Source: Rugosibacter aromaticivorans (GTDB taxonomy: Bacteria; Pseudomonadota; Gammaproteobacteria; Burkholderiales; Rhodocyclaceae). Taken from it: DNA of 64,000 nucleotides. Positions within the stretch are counted from its first letter, which is position 1. Every line of letters starts with the position of its first letter. The stretch covers positions 2,232,001-2,296,000 of the forward strand of contig NZ_CP010554.1 in assembly GCF_000934545.1 (NCBI RefSeq), in the 5' to 3' direction. The notes beneath the pieces were generated by a model, which ran no database searches, was not told the origin of the DNA, and saw only the letters and a list, made by a program, of their open reading frames with translations. Of the stretch, positions 43,900 through 53,634 are shown piece by piece. The translations under genes were made by a program, and so were the position numbers.

Positions 43900-45107
43900 G
43901 GGGTGGGGTCCTCGATATAGCGGTCGATTTTCGATAAGTGGGCATGCCAGCCATAGCGATTGACCACTCGCTGGCGTGCCGCAGCCCCCATGCGCTGCGC
44001 CATTTCCGGATCAGCCAGCAGGGCTTCAATGTGCGCGATGTATTCTTCTGCCGTGGCGGCACACAATAGTTCTGCGCCAGGCTCAGCGTCAATCGGTTCG
44101 GCACAGGCCGTTGAAGCAACGACCACTTGCGCCATGGCCATGGCTTCGAGCACTTTGTTCTGGATACCTCGCGCGATGCGCAAGGGCGCCACAATCACCG
44201 CAGCATGGGCAATGTAAGGCCGCACATCATCCACTGTGCCGGTCACCATAACACCGGCGCCGGGGTCTGCGGCCAAGGCCTGCACGGCGACATCCGGGCT
44301 GCGCCCCACGACATAAAAGCGCAGCAATGGATGGCGCTTGCGCAATGCTGGCAGCACCGCTTCGGCAAACCAGACGGCGGCATCGACATTCGGCCAGTAA
44401 TCCATCGCGCCGGTAAATACGATGGGTGTTTCATCCGCCGGATAAGGCGAAGCGAGCGCATGGTCAGGTGAAAAGAAATCGGCATCGACGCCATTACACA
44501 TCGCTTCAACACGACCCGCACATTCGGGTGCCGCCTGATGAAAGAGCGCGACTTCAGCCTCGGTCACAAAAAAAGAATGGCGGGCGCGCAAAGCCACTGC
44601 GCGCTCAAAGCTCAACAGTCGCTTGCCTTCACGCTGATAAATCCAGGATAACGGCCAGCGGTGGGTTGTGGCGTATTGCGTCCACTTCGCAGAATCCATG
44701 TCGACAAAATCAACCAGTGTCGGCAACTGATCCATGTCGGGAATATAGTCAGCCATCACAGATGAAAAGATCACAGCGCCATCCATTGACTCACGCGCAC
44801 GGGTAGCAAAAATCCAGTCACGCAAGCCACGGTCTCGGTAGTACGGCAGCGAGAGTGCCTCACCGCTGAACAATCCCGTCAAACTGCGCAGCTTGGCCAG
44901 CCTGGGAGAAAGACGAGCAACATACATATCGGCGCACAAGGCGCGCACAGTATCCAGATAGGCTGCGTCTGCGGGATCGTCGATGAACGCACCGAGATAG
45001 ATTTGGTGGCGTTGCACCAGGTGTTTCAGCAGATTGTAAGAGCGCACCTTGTCACCCTTGTTGGGCGGATAAGGCAAGCGATGCACCAGATAGAGCAACT
45101 TGGCCAT
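43896..45107 (-). CDS. XrtA-associated glycosyltransferase (TIGR03087-like)
   Basis: 403 residues. The start MAKLLYLVHRLPYPPNKGDK is the hallmark of the GT4 subfamily paired with exosortase A. The C-terminal half has IVFTGAMDYWPNVDAAVWFA, LLRFYVVGRSPDV, and APLRIARGIQNKVLEAMAMA with the conserved glutamate. Together with the TIGR03088-like enzyme at 40 kb it probably builds the core of the repeat unit. Confidence 0.95.
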   Translation of the reverse strand: MAKLLYLVHRLPYPPNKGDKVRSYNLLKHLVQRHQIYLGAFIDDPADAAYLDTVRALCADMYVARLSPRLAKLRSLTGLFSGEALSLPYYRDRGLRDWIFATRARESMDGAVIFSSVMADYIPDMDQLPTLVDFVDMDSAKWTQYATTHRWPLSWIYQREGKRLLSFERAVALRARHSFFVTEAEVALFHQAAPECAGRVEAMCNGVDADFFSPDHALASPYPADETPIVFTGAMDYWPNVDAAVWFAEAVLPALRKRHPLLRFYVVGRSPDVAVQALAADPGAGVMVTGTVDDVRPYIAHAAVIVAPLRIARGIQNKVLEAMAMAQVVVASTACAEPIDAEPGAELLCAATAEEYIAHIEALLADPEMAQRMGAAARQRVVNRYGWHAHLSKIDRYIEDPTP

Positions 45108-45127
45108 GAGAGATTTAAATCAGCGCC

Positions 45128-46198
45128 TCACCCGAGATTTCGCACAATGAAGGGGCCGAGAAAATTGGCTAATGATATGGGCATGCGCCGCCAGGCCTGA
45201 ATCATCAACTTGTATTTCGGATTATTCGGGTTGTTTTGCGGGATCTCCTGGCGTTTGTAGAGGCGATATTCATAGTGCAAGGGTTGCGCCTCGAAGCCCC
45301 AGTTTTTCTTGAACGAATAAGGCCCTGTGCCGACCTTGCTACGCCCGTAGTCGAACACCTTGATGCCGCGCTGCGCTGCGTGACACATCAGCGCCCAGTA
45401 TTTGAAATCATTCGCGGCAAAGTCACGGGCACGCTCGGCGTCCCCTGCGTAATACGGCAAAATCTCATCCCGAAAATAAAAACTCAGCACGCTGCTGAGT
45501 GGAGAACCCTCCGGATCAACGACGGTGAGAATTTCGCAGTCTTTGCCAAACTCGCGCAACAATGCTTCGAAATAGCGCTTTGGCATGGCGGGCGTACCAT
45601 GGCGATGAACGTTATCGGCAAACAATGCAAAAAAGCGGTCTGCCGACGTATCGAATTCAGCACGCAACTTGTTATTGACGCCTTTACGAACCATCGCTCG
45701 TTGCTTGCGCGGAATCGCCAGCATGTTGGCTTCTTCGTCAGGAAAAATGTCCTTGCGGAAGGTGACGTATAAGTCTTGCGTCGGCCATTCGGGGTGGCGC
45801 GGTTTCATATTGCGATATTCAAGATGGGCAACGCCGAGTTCACGCGCCAGCCGCTCGGCCTCACCCTCAAGAGCAGCAACAGCTTCAGCCGTATCAGCGA
45901 CAACTCCGCCATACACTGCGAACGGCAGCGCAATCAAGGAATTGCCGAACAACAGGCTTTTGATTTGCGCCAAGGGGAGCACCCCTTCGATAACACCTTG
46001 CCGCTCTGCATACAGAAAGAAGGTCTGATGGCCAAACACCTTGCGCAAAATATTTTGCCAGCCCGCACGATGAAAAAATGTCGCCTCGGGTGCTACGGCG
46101 ACATAATCGTCCCACTGTTTAATTACAGCAGCATCATTCTCCAAATACCTCACCTGCAAATGATTCGAGACTGCTGACACGCTGTCGGACTGCGTCAT
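45128..46198 (-). CDS. XrtA-associated FemAB-like protein
   Basis: 356 residues. The N-terminus shows APEATFFHRAGWQNILRKVF, and the C-terminal half shows YWALMCHAAQRGIKVFDYGR with SKVGTGPYSFKKNWGFE, both diagnostic of the PEP-CTERM-associated FemAB family. Its biochemical role is unproven; relatives add amino acids or acyl groups to cell-wall precursors. ATG at 46198 was chosen because it overlaps the deacetylase stop as ATGA; a longer frame from 46252 lies inside the deacetylase gene. It is separate in sequence from the other three GNAT/FemAB-like proteins in the window. Confidence 0.93.
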   Translation of the reverse strand: MTQSDSVSAVSNHLQVRYLENDAAVIKQWDDYVAVAPEATFFHRAGWQNILRKVFGHQTFFLYAERQGVIEGVLPLAQIKSLLFGNSLIALPFAVYGGVVADTAEAVAALEGEAERLARELGVAHLEYRNMKPRHPEWPTQDLYVTFRKDIFPDEEANMLAIPRKQRAMVRKGVNNKLRAEFDTSADRFFALFADNVHRHGTPAMPKRYFEALLREFGKDCEILTVVDPEGSPLSSVLSFYFRDEILPYYAGDAERARDFAANDFKYWALMCHAAQRGIKVFDYGRSKVGTGPYSFKKNWGFEAQPLHYEYRLYKRQEIPQNNPNNPKYKLMIQAWRRMPISLANFLGPFIVRNLG

Positions 46199-47025
46199 GG
46201 GGAAAGGAATATTTGATCCATGCGGCCCCATTGAAAATCTTTCAAAAGACATTTGAGCCTGTTTTCCATGCGGTGAATATTGACGTAATGGCGGAATCGC
46301 GTCTTGGCGCTAATTCCCGGAATGCGCGGTTGCTCTTTGTCCAGCTCCCACGGATGAAAATAAAACACGGCCGCCTGGCGATCGGTTTTATTGACGCGTG
46401 CAATTAACCGTCGGGATAACTCGTAGGGCATCAACCTGAAATAACCACCACCACTGGCCGGCCAGTTGCGTTCAAACGCGCGCACTGTGGTGGGGGGCAC
46501 TTCGATCAGCGAAGGATGTGCCTCATGAGCGAATCGCGGGGCATCCGGCATGCCATAGTGATCGTGCTTGACAGGGTAAACGCTGGAACTGTAGCGATAC
46601 CCGGCTTTTGCCAGAGAGTCAAAAGCCCAGTCACGGTTGCTTGCGCCAATCGAAAAACTGGGTGCCCGGTAACCGATCACTTGCGTGCCGCCAATATCCT
46701 CCAGAATACTTTTGGCGTGAATGATATCAGCCAGAAATTGGCCGGCATCCAGGTCACTTACCCGCTGGTGCCCATAGCCATGGCTTGCTAATTCATGGCC
46801 ACCGGCCACAATGGTTCGAACCATCTCAGGATACCGCTCGGCAATCCAGCCCAAGGTAAAGAATGTTGCCCGAACGCCTTGCTCATCCAGCATGCCCAGG
46901 ATGCGATCAATGTTACGGACGACACGGCACTCACATTTATCCCAGTCAGCACGATCAATATGAGCAGCAAACGCTGAGACCTGAAAGTAATCTTCAACGT
47001 CAATAGTCAGTGCGTTGGTAATCAT
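46195..47025 (-). CDS. XrtA-system polysaccharide deacetylase (DUF3473 type)
   Basis: 276 residues. It starts NALTIDVEDYFQVSAFAAHI, then RATFFTLGWIAERYP, HELASHGYGHQRVSDLD (metal histidines) and YRAPSFSIGASNRDWA, ending with the DUF3473 part that contains VFYFHPWELDKEQPRIPG. It deacetylates the exopolysaccharide. Starts overlap the ATPase stop by 4 bases. Confidence 0.95.
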   Translation of the reverse strand: MITNALTIDVEDYFQVSAFAAHIDRADWDKCECRVVRNIDRILGMLDEQGVRATFFTLGWIAERYPEMVRTIVAGGHELASHGYGHQRVSDLDAGQFLADIIHAKSILEDIGGTQVIGYRAPSFSIGASNRDWAFDSLAKAGYRYSSSVYPVKHDHYGMPDAPRFAHEAHPSLIEVPPTTVRAFERNWPASGGGYFRLMPYELSRRLIARVNKTDRQAAVFYFHPWELDKEQPRIPGISAKTRFRHYVNIHRMENRLKCLLKDFQWGRMDQIFLSP

Positions 47026-48134
47026 TGCTTTACAGCGGCTTTCTCACTGCTCGGCCTGATTTTCTCAATCAGCTTTTGCAACGTACGCAGAATCAACGAA
47101 TTGCTTTGCTCAAGACGTAACAAACTGCGTTCGACTCTTACCAAACGATCAACTACGCGGCGCTTGCTCATATCGTTGAGCATACGATCTGTTTCCGCCG
47201 CAACAGAAGCATCGAGCGTCAACTCGCCAAAATCAATCGCGGAAAAGTCTTCTGCAATAGCGCTGGGGGCACTTAATGCGGGTGTATTTGACGCATCTGT
47301 CACCCCGGCAACGCCGGTCATGAAGGCGCTATCGTTAATTTCAGCAGCAACATCGTCAACATCTTCTTTATTGAATATTTTCTTATCTGCAAGGAAGCCC
47401 GCCAGTAGCAGTCGATCGCAGATCGCATTGATGCGCCGGGGTATGCCTGCGCTCGCACGGTGAATCGCCGCATAGGCGGCACTTTCAAATTGCGGATCGC
47501 CTGTTGATCCGGCACATTTGATGCGATGCTGAATATATTCCTGGGTTTCGCTGGCGCTCAGTGGCCCAATATGACAGGCAGCAATGACTCGCTGGCGCAA
47601 TTGTTCCATCTGCGGGCTAAGCAGTATCGCCCGAAACTCCGGCTGACCAACGAGAAAACTCTGCAACAAAGCATGCGATTCAAATTGAAAGTTCGAGAGC
47701 ATGCGAAGCTCTTCCACAGCGCGCTGTGTCAGGTTTTGCGCTTCGTCGACAATCAACAGGCAACGCCTGCCTTGCCGCGCCACATCCACCAGAAAAGCTT
47801 CAAGCGACAGCAGAAGATCTGCCTTGGCTTCGCTCTTGCCGCGTACACCAAAGGCAGCGGCAACCATGCGTAGCATATCGTCCGCATCAAGCTGGGTGCT
47901 GACCAGTTGTGCGGCAATCATCTTTTCTTTATCCAGCACTTCCAGTAAGCCACGCACGATAGTTGTCTTGCCCGCACCAATTTCGCCGGTGACGACAATA
48001 AACCCCTCATTTTGATGGATACCGTACTCCAGATAGGCTCTGGCCCGTCGATGCTGAGTACTATCGAAGTAAAACGAAGGATCTGGATTAAGCTGAAAAG
48101 GCCTAACCGTCAGCCCGTAGTAGGCCTCATACAT
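47022..48134 (-). CDS. XrtA-associated ATPase (ExeA-like AAA)
   Basis: 370 residues. Begins MYEAYYGLTVRPFQLNPDPS, as ExeA-like ATPases do. Walker A is GEIGAGKTTIVRGL near residues 46-59, Walker B is RCLLIVDEAQNL near 125-136, and sensor/lid elements include GIPRRINAICDRLL. The C-terminal ~100 residues are variable. It may supply energy for glycan or protein transport, or regulate assembly; its partner is not known. It follows the outer membrane protein gene by 6 bases. Confidence 0.95.
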   Translation of the reverse strand: MYEAYYGLTVRPFQLNPDPSFYFDSTQHRRARAYLEYGIHQNEGFIVVTGEIGAGKTTIVRGLLEVLDKEKMIAAQLVSTQLDADDMLRMVAAAFGVRGKSEAKADLLLSLEAFLVDVARQGRRCLLIVDEAQNLTQRAVEELRMLSNFQFESHALLQSFLVGQPEFRAILLSPQMEQLRQRVIAACHIGPLSASETQEYIQHRIKCAGSTGDPQFESAAYAAIHRASAGIPRRINAICDRLLLAGFLADKKIFNKEDVDDVAAEINDSAFMTGVAGVTDASNTPALSAPSAIAEDFSAIDFGELTLDASVAAETDRMLNDMSKRRVVDRLVRVERSLLRLEQSNSLILRTLQKLIEKIRPSSEKAAVKQ

Positions 48135-48140
48135 ACTTAA

Positions 48141-49778
48141 CTAAAATGTGACAAACAGTGAACCTGTTAATGCCTGCTCATCATAACTGCTAGCAGTCGC
48201 ACTATCAGTGTTGGAACGCGTTCGACGCAAACCTACAGTCGCTGAGGTTTTCGGCCCGAGTTTTGTGGTCAGCAACAACGATAAGGCAGTTAATCGCGTA
48301 TCAAGACCAGCTGTCGATCCCTTATTGCGTGAGCGACGACCATTTAGAGTAATCGCCGTATCTGGTGACAGCTTGTGAGCCCAGCTCGTTGTAAAACCCG
48401 ATTGCTGAATGTTCGGGCTGAGCGAAAAATCGTCGGCAATCACGCCACCCGACCCTAGTGCCTGGTTATCGCTACTGTCCGCTGATAGCGTGAAAATATT
48501 GGTAGCGCCGGTCAGAATAAACGATGCTTCCCGGCGGCGGGAAATATACACTCTCGAAGTAACGAGCGTGCCAAATGCTTGCGCATCTGCAGGAATCCCC
48601 GCTTGCTGAAGCAATAAATTGGCTTGCTGAGTACGTGCAACAGGATCAGGAATTGTTGACGTCAGCTGCAGGTTAAGCAACTCAAAAGCCGAGTTCAGCG
48701 ACGTATTTATTAACTGATCAGCGGGCACATTCACGCTTCGGCTTTGCGAAAGCTTCCACGCCGTCAGCGCTGTCCGATGGCTGAAATCTGCGTTGTAACT
48801 ATCGCCAAAAGAACGTTTTTCTTTGCTGAGAGACACTGTCGTACGCTCTGTCGGCGCCCAATCGCCCCCAAAACCGCGCACTGTTCGCGATTGGGATTGT
48901 GTATTGCTGTAATCATCCGACTCTCGACCAAGACTTGCATGCAGACGCACTTGCGGGTCAATCCGATACTCAAGTGTTCCAACAGCGCGTTTGGATTGCG
49001 TGTTGCGCGCGGTACTACGCTCCATTCGCTGCTGTTGCAGGTCAACTGACCACCCTAAACTGGCAAGAGAGGTGTCTCCTGCCAAGCGCCCACTCCAGGC
49101 GCGAGACGTGGTTCCCGAGCCTGCGGCAAGCTCGCCTGCGCCAGCCTTTGACCGCGCTCCGGTATACCGCAAGGTGTAATCAGCAACACCGCCCAGTCTG
49201 CCCTGGATATAAGGAGACCATTGATAGGTGGACGTTTCGGTACGATTGGTATTGACTAGATCATTGCTCACGCCTTGCGTACCAAATACTGATATCGGTT
49301 GCTGAGAAATCGAACCCCGGCCATCGATGTATAGCCATTGGTCAACTAACTCCAGCTTACCAGTCGCATTCAGCGATCTTTGTTGATTATTGCGGTTACT
49401 GTCTCTAGCGTATGCGTATTCCTGCCAGCGATAATCAAGACTACCAGTCACATGCCCACCCCGGCCCTCTATGACAATACCCGGACTCAGCCGGGTCACC
49501 AGATCGCTTTTTTTGGAAGTATTCACCAGTCCGACATTATCGGTGTACGTCACATCCGTCGCTATGGAAGGCACGATACGCCATGCAGGGACTGCAGAAG
49601 GCATCACTGCAGATACATCATCTACTGGTGTTGAATCAACTTGTTGGGCAATGGCAATGCCTACAGTACAGATTGAAAAAAGCAAGGTTCGGATAGCTAA
49701 CTGCAATCTTTTCTCATAAGGCGCAGAGTCTCTGTTGTTAAAGATCAAATTTGCGAGCATTCCAGTTAGCATCATCAA
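48141..49778 (-). CDS. PEP-CTERM system outer membrane beta-barrel protein
   Basis: 545 residues. A signal peptide is present (AIRTLLFSICTVGIAIAQQ), preceded by a rather long N-terminus, so the actual start may be a later methionine. The mature part opens with VPSIATDVTYTDNVGLVNTS and continues as alternating short beta strands with Arg/Tyr girdles up to a C-terminal aromatic residue (LTGSLFVTF), as in barrel proteins. It is the expected outer membrane partner of the Wza-like export protein in exosortase A loci. Confidence 0.93.
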   Translation of the reverse strand: MMMLTGMLANLIFNNRDSAPYEKRLQLAIRTLLFSICTVGIAIAQQVDSTPVDDVSAVMPSAVPAWRIVPSIATDVTYTDNVGLVNTSKKSDLVTRLSPGIVIEGRGGHVTGSLDYRWQEYAYARDSNRNNQQRSLNATGKLELVDQWLYIDGRGSISQQPISVFGTQGVSNDLVNTNRTETSTYQWSPYIQGRLGGVADYTLRYTGARSKAGAGELAAGSGTTSRAWSGRLAGDTSLASLGWSVDLQQQRMERSTARNTQSKRAVGTLEYRIDPQVRLHASLGRESDDYSNTQSQSRTVRGFGGDWAPTERTTVSLSKEKRSFGDSYNADFSHRTALTAWKLSQSRSVNVPADQLINTSLNSAFELLNLQLTSTIPDPVARTQQANLLLQQAGIPADAQAFGTLVTSRVYISRRREASFILTGATNIFTLSADSSDNQALGSGGVIADDFSLSPNIQQSGFTTSWAHKLSPDTAITLNGRRSRNKGSTAGLDTRLTALSLLLTTKLGPKTSATVGLRRTRSNTDSATASSYDEQALTGSLFVTF

Positions 49779-49787
49779 AAAATGACC

Positions 49788-50783
49788 TTACCCAAGGTTG
49801 CCACTACCCCGAGGCTGATCATTTGATTCTGCCCCATAGCCATGACCATAGCCATAGCCGTAGCCGTAATCATAGCCATGACCATCAAAGTGGCCGGTAG
49901 TCTGATTTAGCACCACCATTTTCACTGGGCAGACTTCGAGTGCCGCAACAGCATGCTTGACCTCCGCATGGCTTGTGCTATCGGCCCTGACCACAACCAC
50001 TACCTGCCCCATATGACCAGCCAGCGCCCGTGCTTCGGTTGTTACTAGCAGCGGTGGGGAGTCAAAAATAATGATGCGATCCGGATAGCGTCGCGCCATT
50101 TCAGCGAGCAGTTTATTCATCGCAGCACTGGCCAGCAATTCAGTTGCACGTGGGTGGTGAGTCCCTGCTGGCAAGATAGAAAGTTTCTCAATATTTGTTC
50201 GCAGCATAACCTGACTAAGATCTAACTGACTATCCAACAGGACATCCAATAGCCCTTTCCCGTGCTCAAAACCTAACATTCTAGGCAGGGATGGTCGCTC
50301 AACATCTGCATCGACGAGCAGCACCGTGTGATCTAGTTCCATCGCGATACTCATCGCCAAATTGGCAGCAAGATACGACTTGCCCTCACCTGGCACGGCA
50401 CTCGTGATCATAATCAGGTTGGCGTCCTTGATACGCGCTGCACTCTTGCCCAGTACATTTTGCAACAGAGGACGTTTAAGCACCCGCAATTCAGCACCAA
50501 GCCGAGAGCGCGCTGTATCCGGCGTGATGATCCCGCGACTAGCCAATGCCACCATATCAAACGCTGTACGGCGAGAGGTCACGCCTGCGGGCACATGCAA
50601 CGCTTGATTGCCGCCTACAACTGGCGATACGCCCCCCGCGACTGAATTATCCGGTGATTGCGGTGAAGCACTCGCCTTTACCTCTGGAACTTTTTCTACC
50701 GGATTGCCTGGAACGTCAACGCCAGACTGGCGAAGTTCGGCAAGGCGCTTAGCGGCTTGTTCAATAATGTCCATATTTTTCAC
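49788..50783 (-). CDS. XrtA-associated bacterial tyrosine kinase
   Basis: 331 residues. Walker A is AVPGEGKSYLAANL, Walker A' is TVLLVDADVERPSLPRML and Walker B is IIIFDSPPLLV, in the order typical of BY-kinases. The C-terminal tail is Tyr/Gly-rich (YDYGYGYGYGHGYG), the autophosphorylation cluster. It regulates polymer length together with the chain-length protein upstream. The start is GTG at 50783, overlapping the upstream stop as GTGA; an ATG at 50774 is the alternative. The phosphatase at 6.9-7.3 kb probably reverses its phosphorylation. Confidence 0.95.
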   Translation of the reverse strand: MKNMDIIEQAAKRLAELRQSGVDVPGNPVEKVPEVKASASPQSPDNSVAGGVSPVVGGNQALHVPAGVTSRRTAFDMVALASRGIITPDTARSRLGAELRVLKRPLLQNVLGKSAARIKDANLIMITSAVPGEGKSYLAANLAMSIAMELDHTVLLVDADVERPSLPRMLGFEHGKGLLDVLLDSQLDLSQVMLRTNIEKLSILPAGTHHPRATELLASAAMNKLLAEMARRYPDRIIIFDSPPLLVTTEARALAGHMGQVVVVVRADSTSHAEVKHAVAALEVCPVKMVVLNQTTGHFDGHGYDYGYGYGYGHGYGAESNDQPRGSGNLG

Positions 50784-52324
50784 GTCGCCTGCGAGATCAT
50801 TATGAATGATACGAGAATAGCCACCACATATACCGCGGCAAGCGAGCCAATCCCGCCAAGAAGCATCACTCTGTCTTTGCGCTCGCGAAGTTTATCTGTC
50901 AGCGTGCCGAAGCGAGATACAGCGCCCAGAAGCGGCAAACCGGTTAATTCGCGCAAGGTCCGTGCATCCGAGAATGTCGGCCGCACTTGATTGGCAACAA
51001 AACAAGCGAAAACCCCCGCAGCAAGTGATGCAAGCAAAGCCAAGGGCAACAAAGCCATCCGATTGGGTGCAACAGGCTTGGGCGATACGCGTGGCGGATC
51101 AATCAACCGAAATTCAGCAACACTGGAAACCGAGGACATTCCCTCGGATATAGACGCGGATTCGCGACGCTGTACAAGCTCATCGTAATTCTTTTTGATA
51201 ATGCCATAGTCGCGGTTAAGCTGGGCGTATTCAGCCTCCACTTCGGGTAAACGTTTGACATTGCCGATTGCTCTGGCATAGCGCGCCTCATATTCAGCCA
51301 CACGGGCACGGAGAGAAGCAATCTGTGATTCGGCAGTAACAAGCGCCGCCTTAAGCTGAGGAGAAACCGAATCACTATTGGTTAAAGATGACACATTGCT
51401 AGCCGCCTGCTTTCGACGTGACTCAATTTCGCGCTTCTTCTGCTCTTCTAAATCCTTGATGACACGCCGCGCACCGCGAACATCAGGGTAGTCTTCTGTA
51501 AACTTCTGTAGCAGCACATCGAGATTTTGCTTCATGGCATCAATACGGCTATCAATTTCAGGCACAGAAATAATCCCTGAACTGCCTCCTGCACCGTCGA
51601 CCCCAAGAATTTGCTGGCGCAGTGAAGAGCGGGCGTTTTCGGCCTCGCGCAACTCAAGACGCGCCTGACTGAGCTGATTACTCAAATCATTCAAGCGTCC
51701 ACCACCGTCTTTTTCGCTATCAAGCTGTGCGTCGATATGCTCGAGCCTAAACTTTTTCAGAAGACTTTCTGCCACTTCAAGCTTTTGCTGATAAACCTTA
51801 ATTTGATCATCAATAAACTTACGCGCCGAATCAGAATCACTCTGATTCCCACCCAGTCCAGACTCAACAAAAATAGTCGTCAGCGAGCTTACGACCTTAC
51901 GGGCCGTTTCCGGAACAGCGTCCAGGTACTCAATGAGATAAAGATTGTCGCGCCCGACACTTTTGATCTTCAGCGTGTCGATGACGTGGTCAATCAGCGA
52001 TTCCTTGTCTTTTACGGACTTCAGGCCCAGATCAAGATCAGCCATGCGAATCAGCTTTTCTACATTGGGGCGACTGATAAGCGTTCGGCTCAAAATCGCA
52101 ATTTTCTGCTCCGTGTTTCCCTGCACAACCAAGCCTGATAACAAGGGCTTGAGAACAGAATCGGTGTCAACATATATCCGTGCCGAGGCCTCGTATTTAT
52201 CTGGGGTAATAAAAATTGCGGTTCCTGCAACCACTCCCACAACCCATGCAACCGCGACGCCCAGCCAACGGTGCAACCACATACCACGCAGCACCAGACG
52301 TATATGTCGAACAACCTCATCCAT
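50780..52324 (-). CDS. XrtA-system polysaccharide chain-length protein (Wzz/GNVR)
   Basis: 514 residues. N-terminal membrane segment (RWLGVAVAWVVGVVAGTAIF), the Wzz domain (ITPDKYEASARIYVDTDSVL), a long coiled-coil periplasmic part (about 165-395), the GNVR region and PRVSPKPVAPNRMALLPLAL leading into a second membrane segment. A third hydrophobic segment is at the C-terminus. It acts with the tyrosine kinase as a split co-polymerase setting chain length. It starts 22 bases after the export protein stop. Confidence 0.95.
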   Translation of the reverse strand: MDEVVRHIRLVLRGMWLHRWLGVAVAWVVGVVAGTAIFITPDKYEASARIYVDTDSVLKPLLSGLVVQGNTEQKIAILSRTLISRPNVEKLIRMADLDLGLKSVKDKESLIDHVIDTLKIKSVGRDNLYLIEYLDAVPETARKVVSSLTTIFVESGLGGNQSDSDSARKFIDDQIKVYQQKLEVAESLLKKFRLEHIDAQLDSEKDGGGRLNDLSNQLSQARLELREAENARSSLRQQILGVDGAGGSSGIISVPEIDSRIDAMKQNLDVLLQKFTEDYPDVRGARRVIKDLEEQKKREIESRRKQAASNVSSLTNSDSVSPQLKAALVTAESQIASLRARVAEYEARYARAIGNVKRLPEVEAEYAQLNRDYGIIKKNYDELVQRRESASISEGMSSVSSVAEFRLIDPPRVSPKPVAPNRMALLPLALLASLAAGVFACFVANQVRPTFSDARTLRELTGLPLLGAVSRFGTLTDKLRERKDRVMLLGGIGSLAAVYVVAILVSFIMISQAT

Positions 52325-52346
52325 TACCGAAGCCCTTTACGCTCAA

Positions 52347-52994
52347 TTAAAACCAACTGCGCGGAATTATCAAAACATCGCCCGGTTTCATCTCAACGTT
52401 AGCAGATACATCCCCCCGCTTGATAAGATCTTTGATGCGAACACTATATTGCTTATTACCTTCAGCCGAGCGCAGAATCGTTGCGCCATTGCCATCGGCA
52501 AAATCCGTTACACCGCCCACGGCAATCATGACATCAAGCAACGTCATTTTTTGCTTGTAAGAGAGCACTTGTGGCTTGGTGGCTTCGCCAACGACCCGAA
52601 TCTGCTCACTGTAAGGGCCCACAAACTGGGTAACAATGACAGTAACCACTGGGTCACGAATAAATTTGGCCAGCGCTTTTTCAATATCCCGTGATAAGGT
52701 CGTAGGGTCCTTGCCAAGCGCCGGCAAATCTTCAATCAAAGGGGCAGCAAGTTTGCCATCAGGACGAACAGGTACAGACATTGACAACTCAGGATTACGC
52801 CAGACCACAATATTGACGATATCACCCGGGCCAATGTGGTAGCTGTAATCGCTCGTGGCAGCAGTTGCAGGCGCGGGCGCAAATTCATTATTGGTCGCAC
52901 AACCGACCAAAAGCGTAGCAGCTAAAGCAATAAAGAAATAGCGAGCCACCCCTCCCATCGAACGGCGAAAACTCATATCAATTCTCAGCATCAT
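52347..52994 (-). CDS. XrtA-system polysaccharide export lipoprotein (Wza-like)
   Basis: 215 residues. Signal peptide with lipobox: FFIALAATLLVGCAT. The polysaccharide export domain follows: YHIGPGDIVNIVVWRNPELS, IRDPVVTVIVTQFVGPYSEQ and a SLBB-type domain with LLDVMIAVGGVTDFADGN. It forms the outer membrane export channel or its periplasmic gate. AGGGG precedes ATG at 52994. It is the first gene of the long minus-strand operon; the 640-base region upstream should hold the promoter. Confidence 0.95.
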   Translation of the reverse strand: MMLRIDMSFRRSMGGVARYFFIALAATLLVGCATNNEFAPAPATAATSDYSYHIGPGDIVNIVVWRNPELSMSVPVRPDGKLAAPLIEDLPALGKDPTTLSRDIEKALAKFIRDPVVTVIVTQFVGPYSEQIRVVGEATKPQVLSYKQKMTLLDVMIAVGGVTDFADGNGATILRSAEGNKQYSVRIKDLIKRGDVSANVEMKPGDVLIIPRSWF

Positions 52995-53203
52995 TTACCC
53001 CTTAAAAATCAAGCTTGCTAAACCCTGCACCCTAAACCCTGTGTGGCACGGGGTGTACACATTCCAAAACCCATCAGCATCACAACAACAGGCAAGTATC
53101 ATTAATAAAAAAACACGAAGTACGCCGACTTTCTAAACGCAAACATACACTTAAAAAAGCCCAAACCACGAAAATGCCAAGCGTCTTAGGCTGGGAGCAT
53201 AAC

Positions 53204-53473
53204 ATGAACCAACCTTTTAACAAGCGGATTAAACAGGCCAACACCCTTAAAGGAACTGGCTTGAGAATTTTTGAAACTTCTCTGATGGGGCTAATGCGTC
53301 CGCCACTCGCGGGCCAAGTCGTGCAACAAGACCTGGCGGCCATACACCGTAGTTCGGCAAATGCGATGACACGCGCTGCCCGCGATCGTGTCAGGCCACG
53401 TCACCGGTCCAATGTTGAATTAAGAAAATTTGCACCACTATTCGATGGCGCCATTATCAATGTGAGCGGCTGA
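53204..53473 (+). CDS. Possible 89-residue protein of unknown function
   Basis: An open frame of 89 codons with GGGAG six bases before ATG (53204). It starts MNQPFNKRIKQANTLKG and is basic, without signal or membrane segment. It would be transcribed divergently from the exopolysaccharide operon. I recognise no family, and the codon use does not decide the case; the segment may instead be non-coding leader sequence. Confidence 0.3.
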   Translation: MNQPFNKRIKQANTLKGTGLRIFETSLMGLMRPPLAGQVVQQDLAAIHRSSANAMTRAARDRVRPRHRSNVELRKFAPLFDGAIINVSG

Positions 53474-53595
53474 CGAGACGAAGACAACACTGGTGGGCAT
53501 TATCGGGATCATTTCCAGCCTGCGTCGCCCTGCGACAGCTCTAACTGGTGCGAAATAATTGACTTCGCCCCGTAGGGACTTGGAGCATGTCACAT

Positions 53596-53620
53596 GCCGT
53601 CTCACCAGCACCGACTTTTC
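53596..53620 (+). repeat. Dispersed 25-bp repeat, copy 10
   Basis: GCCGT, CTCA, then CCAGCACCGACTTTT (one change in the core) and C. It lies 15 bases past the 3' end of the membrane protein gene at 53635. Confidence 0.85.
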
Positions 53621-53634
53621 AGGCGGTTCGCTTA

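Larger units (their letters stand above)
52995..53634. other. Upstream region of the exopolysaccharide operon
   Basis: 640 bases between the export protein gene and the membrane protein gene ending at 53635. It holds the likely promoter of the operon near 53.0-53.2 kb (AT-rich, no convincing -24/-12 box found), a possible short plus-strand gene at 53204-53473, and a dispersed repeat copy at 53596-53620. Confidence 0.5.

Noticed and set aside
46075..46099. Partial match to the dispersed 25-bp word in the XrtA-associated FemAB gene
   Set aside because: Several core positions differ, and the encoded VAPEATFFH is the natural conserved motif of that family.
53043..53058. TGGCACGGGGTGTACA as a sigma-54 box upstream of the exopolysaccharide operon
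   Set aside because: The GC of the -12 element is missing at the required spacing, and it points away from the operon.
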